Shown here piece after piece: positions 9,601 to 21,900 of a stretch of 36,402 nt of DNA. The DNA lies in assembly GCA_027596075.1 (NCBI GenBank), contig JADGJC010000354.1, forward strand, positions 2,829-39,230. The letters are read 5' to 3'. The stretch's first letter is position 1; each line of letters begins with the position of its first letter. Made by a program: the position numbers and the translations under genes. The notes under the pieces are model-generated. The model was given only the letters and a program-made list of their open reading frames with translations, did not search any database and had not been told where the DNA came from. The DNA is from Rhizophlyctis rosea (Eukaryota; Chytridiomycota; Chytridiomycetes; Rhizophlyctidales; Rhizophlyctidaceae).

Positions 9601-12600
9601 CGAATGAAGTACTTGTGTCAGCGGTGTATGATCATGCATATTATTGAATGGCATTGAAATTTGTGTTGCTCACGACTAATGAGGGGCACTCACCCTCCCT
9701 GCTGGTTCTGAACTTTTCAGGAACACAGTCAAGCTTGCCTCTTCACTGCACCACAGCCTCTATGCAAAGAGTTCAAATTGGAAAAAAAGACCCGACAAGC
9801 AACGCCGGTGTATGGCAATAGATTGTGGTTCGGTCAGTGCTATCAACCTTGTGTCCCCTAACCTCATCGTAATTGACTCCCGAATGCGTCGAGGAGTTCA
9901 TCGCGCGCAGCGTGCATGAATGCATATTGACACCCCAGAAAGGGGCAAATACATAAAAAGTTCAGGGACTCAACATTTGTCACGGCCCGCTGTCCGCCGT
10001 CACGAAGACCACGTCCGTTCTTTGTTAATTGTTCCTGTACATGAATGCAAACAAGGAACCTACCATGACCTACATTCCAAACTGCAACCGCACAAAAAAG
10101 TACTACGTCCGCTTCTCGCACTGTTGGACCAAAAACAGACACCCTCCGCGGCATTTGATTTCTGGAGAAACATGCCCCCATGCACATGGTCGTTCCCAAA
10201 TTTGCAACTTCCGCCCTTGTCATTATGTTTCTACTGCGGGTAGTGTTTGGGTAAAGTTTGTTCAAGCCACAACCTGGTTTCACGAATACAGGCAAGCGGA
10301 ACAGGGTTGTTTTCACAATTTACGGACCGGATGTTGCACGATAGTTCCCGAGATGCCAATCTGTATGCGATAAGGTGAAAAACGAGTTGAATTGAACCTT
10401 GGCAGGGGACGCACAACTTTTCATGTGCTCTATGAGAACAACGTCGTATTCCTGAACGTCTCGTTCTCGACGTGCAAACTTCGATGAACGGATAAATTGA
10501 CCCGTCGGGTACTGACGTTCTCTGTTTCACTACAGTGCAACCGAGAATAGAAGCCGGTATTAAGCTTCTTTGACGCAGTAAGATGCGGATGACGCAATTT
10601 GTCTGCCGAGTCATCCCGACGCCCATTGCAGTAGCGTTCCCGCAGACTCACGGGATGCTAGTAATCTCAATGGATAGGGTTGAAAAGCAAAAATGGTCAG
10701 GACATCCGCCAATGCCATAGTGGTTGTAGCGGCGGAGTCTTCTGCTGCAAACAAACCAAACCTCCCAAATTCGCCGACATACAATAGGAAGCTCACCAAT
10801 CCTCCCGATGTGTCGTTGAACCTTGGTCGTAGGTGTCAGCATTCAATAAGATCGCGACTGTAACGTCATCTTCCCATCATCTTCATCCGACAGTCGGGTA
10901 AAGGCAGATCTTGGGACCGGGAAGGGTGTAATTTCATGCAGCAACCATCGTGGCCGCACAGTATACACACATTTCAGCATCAGTTGAAAGCATACAAACC
11001 CCTGTCGACCATTCTGTGGTGTATTGCGCAGACGACTGACGCGTGCAAATCGGTCGAATGAAGAATAAGGGGATCCGAATACATGTTCCGTCAAGCACTC
11101 GACTGGCACTAACAGCTTCCCCAACCTTGCAGTTAGGTGACAAATGGCGTCGCGTCAGCTCTTATAAGAAGTGACCCTACATTGAATCGTTGAGTCACGA
11201 ATTTGTTTTCCTCAAAATGAGCAGCGTTAGCGGCCCATTGTCTGCCGAACGGAGAACATGAAACCATGAGCATGTCATAGGCATCCAGTCCGCATTTAGG
11301 GTGAACGTGCAATTGGAGTTTTGAAGATTATACTATTTTGAGTTCTCTACACCCATCATCTCAGTTATGGGGACATTCAACGGGAGGTCAATATCGCATC
11401 GTTTTTTCTTTTTCGAGATCCTCGAAGCAAAGTATTCCAAACGGTGTAACTGATCCAGCCGAGTAACTTATATTACTAGCAAACCGGACATTCAGTCACA
11501 AGTTCATATGCATGTGCAAGTGGACTGGACCCATGCAATCTTTGCCCCATGAAACTTATCTGCAAATATGACGAAGACGAAATGGGAAGTATGTGTTCTG
11601 TCAGAGTCAAAATTTGCACTGTCAACCAGACGCTCCAATGCATTAATGTGACTCTGCACATTTCGAATTCTTCAACTTAAAGTTTGCACTGTGCGGAAAT
11701 CATTCCCATTGGACACCAAGCCTCATGTGCGCGTGGTCATCAAGCCTTTGGTTGCCAGACAAGTCAGTGTCGTGGCAGTATGGCGGCTACGGCATGTAAG
11801 GAAAAAAGAAGGAGATCATAAATCCTGTATCTCATCTGCGGCATTTAGTTTTAGGGCTGTGAGGAAACGGAGGAACCAACTCCAACCTTCAATCCTGAGT
11901 AATCATTTTTTCACGTCCATGTAACAGGATCACGGCCGTTTCCCTCTGAGAGCAAACAAAGGAATGCGGGCAAACGGTGGTCCCACGAAAGCGCTCGGTT
12001 GAGGGATACCGGCTCAAGTCGTTACCAGCTTCAAGTTGATAGCTGCAATCGGACCTCTGATACATTTGTTGGCCTGATGGGTCCTTCTGCAAAGCAAAGC
12101 AAAATAGATGATCTGAGAAGACGGTAACTGCAAGCACGCACACCCATGATCTCGCGTCCATCATGGATGATAGGTAAGGATAGATCATATTTTTGTGCAT
12201 CATTGCAAGATGCTGATACTATTGCAGTTGCTTGAGCAACCGACATTATACCGTTCTCGGGGCACTGCTTTTGAGTGTCTGGGTGGCCACCCATTGAGAC
12301 ACGACATGACGCAGGAGTGGCATCTGCGTTTGTATCATTCATGCACATGTGCAGTGGTAAGGCAGGGATGCTCCCAAGGTTTGCGGTGCAGGTTTTCACT
12401 ACAAACTGGCAAGTTTTCTTCTGTTGCTGATAATTCACATTCCTGAATAGCAAACGGCTGCCACATGTTTTGACTTTCATGAACGCCTTTCAACCATGAA
12501 ACCTCCGGCTCAAGCTATGGAGAGGCTATGGCGAGTGTTCTTTTTCACCCAGTAGAGCATCTGCGGAGGTGGCGGGGAAAGTGCATTTATGACAAACTTG

Positions 12601-15600
12601 CAAAGAAAGAAATTGAGTGTTCAAGCACCCAGAATGGCTGTTGCACCCCTTTTTCTCGTCCTGATACGTGAACTTCTACATTCCATCACACTCACACTTG
12701 TCGGACGAACACGTGTGGCCCGTGAAGACATTTCCAAGCATCACGCTATTTGACATCCCTGATCCCCAACTCAGGGCAGTGGTTAATGGAGCTATGGGGG
12801 AACCATAAATCTATATGCACCCGGACTTGTTGACTTCGTGGATGTGCTCATGTGCGGTTCATCCGCTGTGCGGCCACTGATTGGCAACCATCCAATGGGG
12901 GCGCCGAAACACCTCCAGTACCAATGCGGCAGTTGGCGCAAGCATCTCTTTTCACCAGCAAGTTCAAATGACCCACAAGGACCGCATAGCAAATGATCGA
13001 TCGTCGCAATTTTGCACTATGTTAGACTGCGCTTGCCGAATTTTGTACCGTAGCCGCATCATATCTCAGTAATGAATCCGGAATCAAGAGATGCAATTTT
13101 CCTCGCTTTTTGAAACTCAAAAACACTGCCGTAATGGCGACTCTACCCAAAGCACTTGAAGGGGTGCATAACACCTCAAAAGAATCCCTTGCGCACAATT
13201 CTGAGCAAACAATGAATGCAGAAGCTATGCTGCATGACCTCCATGAGAGAGTGCGCAAGATGTTGACCACCGACACATACGTTGACACCACGGATGCGAA
13301 CATGCGGTGCATTGCACGGCATTGTGAACTTGAAGAACCCACGGAATACGTACTCCGTTTCTTGCGGTGCAGGTCGCTTATGATGGCTTCTCGTAAAAAG
13401 AGTGGAAGAGTTTATTCGAGATTTGAAGCACACTCCGTCACCCAAAAAGGACGGACGCAGTACACGCTGACAGCACCATCTGGGCTCGGGCCGTGTACGG
13501 GCTGCTCATTTGGCAACGCCATATGAACGTTTTTGCGCATTTTGTTTCTTGTCTTCAACATTCAAGTGGTCACCTATCCATCACTTTGATTGATTTCCAC
13601 GTATTGAAGGAACGTATGTATCTGAGTGAATGTGCTCCAAGCGAGGAGGGTTTCATTTGCATAAATATGAGCATCACATCATTGCGAAAAACAAAATGAC
13701 GAAATCCAACCGGAAACGGATGATAAACTGTAAAGACAATCAACGCTCATTAGGGCAACCATACCACGCAAGACATCATCTAAAGCCCATCTTCAGATTG
13801 GGGAGCTGCGTAGTCATTCTGCCTCCATATTCTGTTAGGGAGTTTGAAACAATCATGGTACAAGAATTGCCATGGTCAACCACAATGGCTGGGAGTGGCG
13901 CCAGTCAAGAGCTCATGATATGCACAACGCTGTGCAGATAGGGTGAGGATAATGGCCACATTTCAACAGAATTGCGCGGGCTACGATATATGATACTTTC
14001 TTTATGAACAAGTATCAGGTCTAAATTGAAAGAAGGAAGCTATACAATGCTGCCAAAATGTGCAATCGCCCTCCGTTGTCACAAAAAGCATCGATCAAAC
14101 CATTTGCTCACGTAGACTCCATCGGTTAGGCTGAACGTTTTAGTCGGCCGATCCGTTCCATCAGGTTTCAAGCATGCAATTATTGTGCGACTGTGTGCCG
14201 ACAGCACTTTCGAGCTCTTGCCGAAGGATGTGTTCAAACATTGTTCGTTCAGTGCGCTGTCGGACATCATGGCAAGCGTATTTTACGGAAACGCACCATA
14301 TTCGATACACGAAGTTCCTAACTTGAATCATGGTATCGAATGGCAAAAAGGATTCAACCGACGACAAAGGGCTATAATCACCGCCTTGAAGGAGACAATG
14401 GGCACTCAAAGCTGAACACAGTATTTGTAAAACACTGTCTGGTGAGAAGCGACGCATGACAGTATTCCGGCTCGGGCGATGATGCAATCGAAGGTTCATC
14501 TCTCAAAAGTGAGGTCTAATCTGTATCGCACTGAAGTTTCTGGTTATCAAAATTCCCCACTGCTCAGTAACGACGTTGGAGTAAAGTGTTTGAAATTTTT
14601 GTGCTAATCAAATAATGAGGTCAGCTGGTGTTTGTGTATGGACCGGCGACGCCAGCAACTTGACATATTTAAGCTCTCTATCTGGGTCCACGTTGTAGTT
14701 TCGCCCGAACACGCTATCAACGTTTCAAAATTAGATTGCGCTCATTTCGAAGCCGAAGCGCTACTCCTTCAACTTTTGCCGAAGCTATAACCCTCGCGGG
14801 CGCGGCGTACGAAACCAGGCATGGGCGCTAGCCCATTTTTTCTCATTGCCTCGCTGCCAGGATGGTCATCATGCAATGGCAAGCTGATAGGTGCGTCCAT
14901 ATGGCAAACCTTCGAGACAGGCATGGAGAAAGCAATCGTGATTTTCCAACCAGATGGTAAGGTCCTTTCCTCATCGTGCGCGGAAGAATGAAAACAACTT
15001 AATATGAAGGCGTCGAGTGATTCCTGATTAAGAAGACTGCCAGATTGTTTTGCAAGCTCTGCTGATGAGGTGATATAAGCGATCTCGTATTCTCGACCAG
15101 CTCGACCATCTATTGTCTTATGCCTTGACTGTCTGAACAGATGGTTGAGCATTGATATTTGGCGATTTATTGTTTCTTTTTCCTCGTTCATGTGCAGTCA
15201 TAGCTATAATGCTGATGAGGACAAGGGCAAAAAGAACATGCAATATGCGTGCAGTTCGTTGATGATGAACCTCGAAAGGATAACCAGGACCGATGCCGAT
15301 TGATTATCCGTCGCGATTTTAAAGGGTGACCTCAATTTTGGAAGCGGTCGCCACTTCCAATTTGGCGTGGTATGTAAAAGCGGTTCAAAAAGGACGATTG
15401 TTATTGACTGTGGAGAGTGTGCGCAGAGAGTTGTTCTTTGCAGATCTTCAAGCATTCATTTAATGGATTCGAGGTATAAGCCCTTTTGTGTTATTGGCGT
15501 AGACAAGACAATCACCACAATGGACCTCTAGCGAGGGAAAAACGGAAAGGGCGCAAACCCGTCGGCAATAATATGTTTGGACTTTCCCAGAATGAGATCA

Positions 15601-17657
15601 ACCTCTGGCCATTCGGATCTTCACCTGAATTCGAATCGTTTGTGGGGACCGTCCGTAGGTATGCGAGGGCGATATTTTTGCTCTTGAAGCTACTTGCGGC
15701 TGCGCGCGGTGGACGACCATTAGCTTCCGCGGTTCGGAATGGTACCAGTGCAGTTGACGTAGCGCCGAGGCATGTTGCGGAACAGTTTCTTCAACACTTT
15801 GAAGTTTTGCGGTCCTTTTAAGTTGTCTTTGTCATGGACATGTTTTGAGAACGTAGTTTCGCTATGTTGGACTGTTGGTTTGTATACGGTGAATTTGCTC
15901 TTTCTTTATTGACTTTAGTTGATATAGTTTAATAGAAGCTGCAAATCGCCTCTTTGCGCGTTGGGGCGAGGCGTTCTCTGTCGCCTTCGGAAATGTGGAA
16001 GGAGTTCACATGACTCCTTGTGTTTTTAATCTAAATGGAGTGTACTTTTGATGAAGATGGACCTGTCAACTGATGTGTTGAAGTTGGTCTCCTTTGTAAT
16101 CAATCATTGATGGACAGTCTTCCATATGGTTGCAAGTACTGTCAACTGACGGTTCCTCGTATCGCGTTGATATCAGCTCGCCAGTGCATTGGCACATCCT
16201 TAAGCCACCCCCCTTTTGGGTTAAGGCCGTATGAAGAGCCCGCATGGACCGTGATGTTTTGCAATCTTGATAGGAGTATCAAGGACCTTCTCGTTCCTTC
16301 ACCTGAATGCCATATGTGAGGATTGTTTTCTTGATGTGCAACAGTTTGAGCAAATAGCTGCTGAATATGACTCCATTTCATACTTAGCGGCTATTTGTTT
16401 CACTCCCGCGGCAACTGTAGCCATGGATTTTGGAAGAACGATATGGGAAAAGCATGGCGATCATGAGCACGCGAAACACATCGTGCGAAGTCCCTGCTGG
16501 CCGCCTGCACCAAAGTCACAAACGTCAATGGGGCAAGATGTTGTCGGGAAAAAAATACAAAAAGAGGAGGCACCAAATCAAGATGCTGTTGCAGGACAGG
16601 GCTTGAGCTGACGCGGCGAATGTGTTGCCGCGACCGCTAGAGTCTTCACTAGCTTTTTGCTCAAAATCCCCAAGTCATCAAGAATCAGCCCAGACATTTT
16701 GCCCTTCGTGGACGAAAATGACCCTTATCATGCCGGATAAATCATCGCTGGAAATGGTCCGACAATGGATACCCTGTCAGCAAATGCAATCATTTTTGCT
16801 CATCATTTGGTACGAGCACCTCCGCCTTCACTTAACCACTTCAAAGTAACCCACTCCCAGGTTGACCGAGCAGTCTCAGATTATGATTGGGGCTTTTCAG
16901 TTGCGTGGGTACCTTTGAATGGAATCAGCATTGTATCGTGGCACGCGCATTGTTTTCGTTTTCTAGCAAGCACACAGCATGAATTTGGGCCGAGAACACA
17001 AAACAAACGATATGCACTAGAACAACAATCCGCCATAGTATGTCTTTATGTACTCATTGTTTTGGACAACGCCGAAGATTGCTAGCGGGCATGATGTATC
17101 GCACAGGACCGGGCTTTGCCTGACAGTCAAGCAACCTGGACCATCATCGTCCGACTGCTTTGGAGGTACTGAACGGCAAAAAGAATATGGGACGAAAATG
17201 AGTTATTTGTATGACCCTACTTGACCGCTGTGCAGGGACGTTGGGACCTGTGGAGCGCAAGACAGTTGCATTTGTCAAACACCAAGTGCTGAAGGCGACG
17301 GACGACACTGAAGCTCATGGTGCATCTAGGTCTTCGTATCTGCCAAAAGTACCATCCATCTATATTGAAAACAAAAGCAAACTATGCAAACATCTATTCT
17401 CATACACGGAAACTAAGCAATGAAAAGCGCCCCACAAGAACACCTAGAATGTTCAAACCGCAGCCGTACACTACACTACATCACCACTCTACAAAAGAAG
17501 AAAACCAAAGTGATCTACCATTTACAAATCATACAAAGCAAAACTACGGTCATGCAAAAAAAGAGTCCGTAGGAAACAGCAAAGAAAACAAGAAAATGAA
17601 ACCGCAATGAGGAAGCAAAAGTCCGTCGATTCGAAAGAGCGGGAGGACCGATGTAAC
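6640..17657. other. 11-kb gene-poor stretch, no supportable gene
   Basis: Many ORFs of 60-150 codons occur on both strands (for example 9864-10316 minus, 13110-13526 plus, 14769-15191 minus). Their number and length are about what stop-codon frequency predicts for 36 kb of this composition. None has a recognisable domain, coherent splice signals or the C-to-G sense-strand skew of the real genes. Faint retroelement-like peptides (8875-9020 plus; 15288-15316 minus, containing DNQSA) suggest part of it may be old transposon debris. That is an inference only. Confidence 0.45.
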
Positions 17658-18784
17658 TTAAGACGGCTCAGGCGAAGGAATAGAGCAGAACCTCTTGCCG
17701 CACCAACCCCACTCGGAGCAGCACTCGTCCGAGTTGGCGCAGATGCCGTCGCCGACGTTGCCGTTGCCGCAGGTGTTGGTTGTTGGGGTTGGGGTCTGGT
17801 GCGGTGACGAAGACATGTCAGTAAAGGTCAAGGCGACGGAACCCACCGAAACAAAAAATGTTAAACAGAAGGACACCCACCTCACAAGCCCACCAAGCCT
17901 TCTCCACAATCGCCTCCCACTTCCGCGTCCCCTTCTTCAATTCCTCCAACACCCACGTATGGTGCTTCTTCGGCGTGCAGAAAGACTCCAGCGCGGAGAG
18001 ACCGGCACCGCAAGCCTCGAACACAAACTTGAACTTCTCCCAGTCGGTGCCGTGATGGGTGGTCTTGTAGAGGTAGTGGGCGGCGCAGGGTGGGTTGAGG
18101 GCGCAGGTGCGGGTGAGGGTCTTGAAGGGGTACGGGAGGGAGAAGAGGCCTTTGTGGTAGTGGCTGTGGGGGAGGAGGGGGAAGAGTTAGTACGAGGAAT
18201 AGTAGTGATTGGTAGACAAATAAGGATTATGAGCCCCCTCCGCGTCGCTCGTCGCCCCAAAACCCTGTCAACCCTCCCATTCACTCCACTTCTCAGGCGC
18301 TTCGCGTCATACTGATGCTCTGCGCGCACTCTCCAGCGCACCAACCCACCAAAACCCCTACCATCGTACCCCAAACGAAAGAACACAACGCAATAACTCA
18401 CCAAGTATTATCAAGCCAAATACTCCTGGTATGACCCTTAGCGCCGCACTCCGCCAAGATAGTAGCAATGACGCACTTGTCGATCTTGACGAAACCGGCC
18501 TTCTTGACGACTTGAACGATCTTGGGGCAAGACAGTTGCGGACCGCCAAAAGTGTGGGTAGGTTGACAGGTGGTGGTAGTGCCTTGTTGGTGTCTGTCGC
18601 CGTCGTGGTCGAAGTCGCCCTTGGCTTCACCAAAGATGTGTGGAGAACGAGCTTGGAAGACGGCGCCGTCGGCGTTAGGGACGGGGTTTGCGGCGGCGGA
18701 GACGAAGGAGGGCAGATGGAGGGTGCAGAGGGAGAGGAGGAAGAGGTATAGGGTCAGGGTGCGGGTGAGGGGTGTGGGTGTCAT
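17658..18784 (-). CDS. Secreted ten-cysteine protein with C-terminal CBM18 chitin-binding module (3 exons, 267 aa)
   Basis: Exons are 18784-18402, 18163-17881 and 17795-17658 (TAA). Intron 1 (238 bp, phase 2) has donor GTGAGT, branch site TACTAAC and acceptor CCCACAG. Intron 2 (85 bp, phase 0) has GTGGGT, CTGAC and CACCAG. The exons total 804 nt, 268 codons with stop. Residues 1-30 are a signal peptide (hydrophobic LTLYLFLLSLCTLHL, cut after VSA). Residues about 73-222 carry ten cysteines (73, 86, 104, 113, 128, 148, 154, 179, 190, 221) in an unrecognised domain rich in Lys, Trp and His. A TPTPTTNT linker leads to a CBM18/hevein-like module (231-259): CGNGNVGDGIC, CC, SEWGWC, with the sugar-stacking aromatics W251 and W253. 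CBM18 binds chitin or GlcNAc oligomers outside the cell. The module is short: it ends after its sixth cysteine, without hevein's last two. The upstream in-frame ORF extension to 19024 is rejected because the TATA box lies inside it. The first domain might be catalytic or adhesive, but no active site is recognisable. Confidence 0.85.
18164..18401 (-). other. Intron 1 of the CBM18 gene
   Basis: Donor GTGAGT (18401-18396), consensus branch site TACTAAC about 16 bases before the acceptor, and CCCACAG ending at 18164. It joins phase 2, completing a TGC cysteine codon (C128). At 238 bp it is clearly longer than the other introns visible in the window (64-85 bp). Confidence 0.8.
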
Positions 18785-18920
18785 TGTTGAGTATTGACTA
18801 TGGGTATGACTAGGACGAGAAGGGAGTATTAGGGAAGAGGGTTTCGATTTGGGTCGAGAAAAGTGACCGAATGAATGTGGGGAACCCTGGAATATTTTGA
18901 GGGGTTGGGGGATGCCGGCG

Positions 18921-18930
18921 TTTATATACA
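18921..18930 (-). promoter_or_regulatory. TATA box for the CBM18 gene
   Basis: The minus strand reads TGTATATAAA, about 140 bp upstream of the ATG at 18784. It is followed by a C/A- and pyrimidine-rich leader, the usual fungal promoter-leader arrangement. This supports 18784 over the more upstream in-frame ATGs as the start. Confidence 0.6.
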
Positions 18931-18959
18931 CTTTTAGAGTTGAGCGGGAATCAGGGTGT

Positions 18960-21900
18960 TGGGTGGGGTTTGTGGATTGCTTGGCGGATACAGTTGGACA
19001 AGTGGCAAACTGCATCTGGCGCATGGATAGAACATGATGAAATCCAGGCCAGGAAGGTGGACGGCCAATTCATTCAACCCCACCAAATTTCATTGGTCCG
19101 ATTTCTATGCACGCTGACGCCCTAGTACGCCTGCATGATAGCACACAGCCACTTGAGCGCCAGATAACAATCATCCGATCATGACTCACCCGGCCAGGGT
19201 GAGATATGACTGATAGTCTCATACAAAGTAGACAACACACGCCTCCATTTCCCTCCCACAGCCACCAGGGCGCGACACGGACGTTGTATAATGAAAAGAG
19301 GCGCGATGCAGATGCAGAATGCGGCAGCTGCCAAGCTGGTCTGGGCCTAGTTCGTGTCATCTACAGTCAACTCAGCCGCGCCACCATCCGCCGAGATGGC
19401 CCGTCAGATGGATGAATCTGGCGCCGGATACTGCACAGAATATGTTTTACAGCCGAGTTGGCGGTGATTGTTGTCGTTGTTGATGGAGCTTGTGTCTGTA
19501 TGCAGGAACAGCTTGTGCACTTGTGCTGACTGGCTTCCATGATCCTTTTTTGGCCTGCTGAAACAAAAAGTCATCACAAAGTTCGGATGCACTTCGAACT
19601 ATATGAGCTCTGCTGATGATCACTCAAGGAAGAATCACTAATGAGATCTGTTCCAATGTGACTACTCTCCGTAAGACGCCATGTCAAAATGAAGGAGATG
19701 ATGGAAATTTGGGGATGTATATTGGTCTTCGTTTTTCTCGGCGTCTTGTCCGTCGAGAACCCGGCAGTGATTATGTGCATCGTTGTTCACCGCATTGCGT
19801 CATACTGCTCCCAGAAGCTGTAGTGGGCTTGCTATGTGGTTCCATGTTCTGCAAGTTGAAATCATATAACTACTACCAGCGTTGGTTGCGCAAAGTGCCT
19901 TGGAATTGTAGAAACGTGCCATGCGAGTCTATGGCAGAATGGATCCACAAATCTGTAAACTGAATTTTAGGAGATTTGCGGCAGCTCTAGCAACTTTGTT
20001 TGATTGTGACGCTTACAAGCCGGTCGCGCCGTCATATTGCGAATTTGCTCACGTCGCTTCCTTTTTTCTGTTGCCACGTCAGCCGCGCAGAGGTAGTATA
20101 TTTCAAGCTGACCTCAACAAACCTGTCAAGTTCAATGAGCATTTCATACCAACGGTATGCATTTTCAAAAAAAGAAAGGAAGTTGATGGTACCGTAGCAC
20201 TGTTGCAAGTGAGCTCAGCTGGACTCTTCATCTTTGTTCAACGAAGCACCTTCAATCTGGGTCTTCGAATCGATAATTCCATGACATCACATGGTGTGAT
20301 ACTATCTTATCAAGGTTATCAAGTTCTCTGAAAAACGCGCATGAGCGGGCATGGATGGATGGAAAGTGACTACCATGTGCAATGCGTGGATACCAAATTG
20401 TCGTGAGAGCACCATATCGTTCATTTTTTCTTCTCCGGAGCCTCTTGCCCACCTTCGCAAAAACTACCTGCATCCTACCATGCACTACAGCAAAGCGCTT
20501 AGACTTATGCCTTGCCTATTCTTGAGATTCAAGCATGTGCTTCCATGCAGCAGTCAATGTTTTAGCATGGCTGCAACGATTTGATGTTCTGATGGTGTTA
20601 TGTGTACTCTGACAAAGGGAAAAAGTAATCTCAGAGTCTCAAGCGGACAGACGCCATCGGGTGTGTCCCAGCTAGTCCAGCTGGTGACTGCATGCATTCG
20701 GCCTCGGGTATTTAGACCTTCAACTTTCATTTGCACTAGATACTAGATGCTGTGCACCATGAGGAGCACCAAATGCAAACAGAGCACCTTTTCAGCACAT
20801 TCTTGTATGACGATATAGTAACGCGCAATTGCAATCATACGCAAAACTATCGCAACGCGAAACACCTGTGATCCTTCTTGCGCTCTCTCCTGCAGATGCA
20901 GAGGCGCATGGTTCCGTCATTGCCGACACTTCCTGTTTCGGCATCATTACTCATGAGATCATGGCATCTCGCGACAGTGTGCTCAAAAATATCTCCTCAT
21001 CCCCGCAATCACATTCAGCGATTGTGCGGAGTCTTGCATTGCGGCATCACTCCCCTCAGGACCTTCATCAGAAGGAAATGCAGCCAGTGGAACACCTCGC
21101 TGCTCAGATGCAAGAATGAAAACAAATCCGAAAAGCTTCCGCGTGGAGGACTCGATTGCTATCCAGTATGAGATTGAACTCTTTTTTGACAGCAAAAGCT
21201 AGATAACGTGAATAGTTGTTGTCTCGACTCCAACAGAAGACGTTTATGCAATGGTGTTATGATCCCGCGTGATGCTGATATCACTGCACGCTCTTCAAAC
21301 GATGAGCTACAGTTGTGTATGGCATGCTGCAATTCCAATGATTTTGCGTAACTTCTTTCTTTTTACTGTCACCTTCCAGTAGAGCACCACTACGGGGCTT
21401 TGGACTCACTTTGGCACCTGCACTGCCATGCGAATCCAGGCGCAAAAAGTTTTGTCCGTAGGACGTCTGCGGGTGATTGAATGGTTTAGAGCTACTACGA
21501 GACCGCGTTCTCGCACGTGACACCTGCTTGTCCTTCTCCTCCACATTTTTTCAATGGAATGGAAAAGAGAAAAACAATGCTGTTTGACTCGCTTGTCATA
21601 TCTCTGGAAACCACCCATTAGTAAGAAAAAGCGCTGCCCGCTTCGCTTCATACCTACGCCAGCCCAGAGTGGGCTGCTTGTCGCAATAGAAGAGCGACCG
21701 CCGCTGAGCTATTCTCACGCATTCGTCTCAGCTTTCTAGATCATTGACTTCATTGGAACGTCATCACTGCCCGTGCTGAACTTCTGAGTGTGCTGGGTCG
21801 CGACAAAATCAAGCATAGCTGTTCAATAATTGAAGAGCTTAGAAATGTCTTGCTTCATGTCCTCCATTTTTTTTTGTCCCCCTCCATAGTTCTTGACCAT

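Noticed and set aside
9864..10316. 150-codon minus-strand ORF (also 13110-13526 plus and 14769-15191 minus)
   Set aside because: Lengths are within chance expectation for 36 kb in six frames; no motif, signal peptide, splice context or compositional gene signature.
17695..18315. 206-codon plus-strand ORF opposite the CBM18 gene
   Set aside because: It is antisense to exons 2-3 and intron sequence. The minus strand carries the signal peptide, branch sites and CBM18 motif, and the plus frame is a Val/Gly/Glu-rich mirror of pyrimidine-rich coding sequence.
18785..19024. Upstream in-frame extension of the CBM18 gene
   Set aside because: It would bury the signal peptide and overlaps the TATA box at 18921-18930; the ATG at 18784 is the better start.
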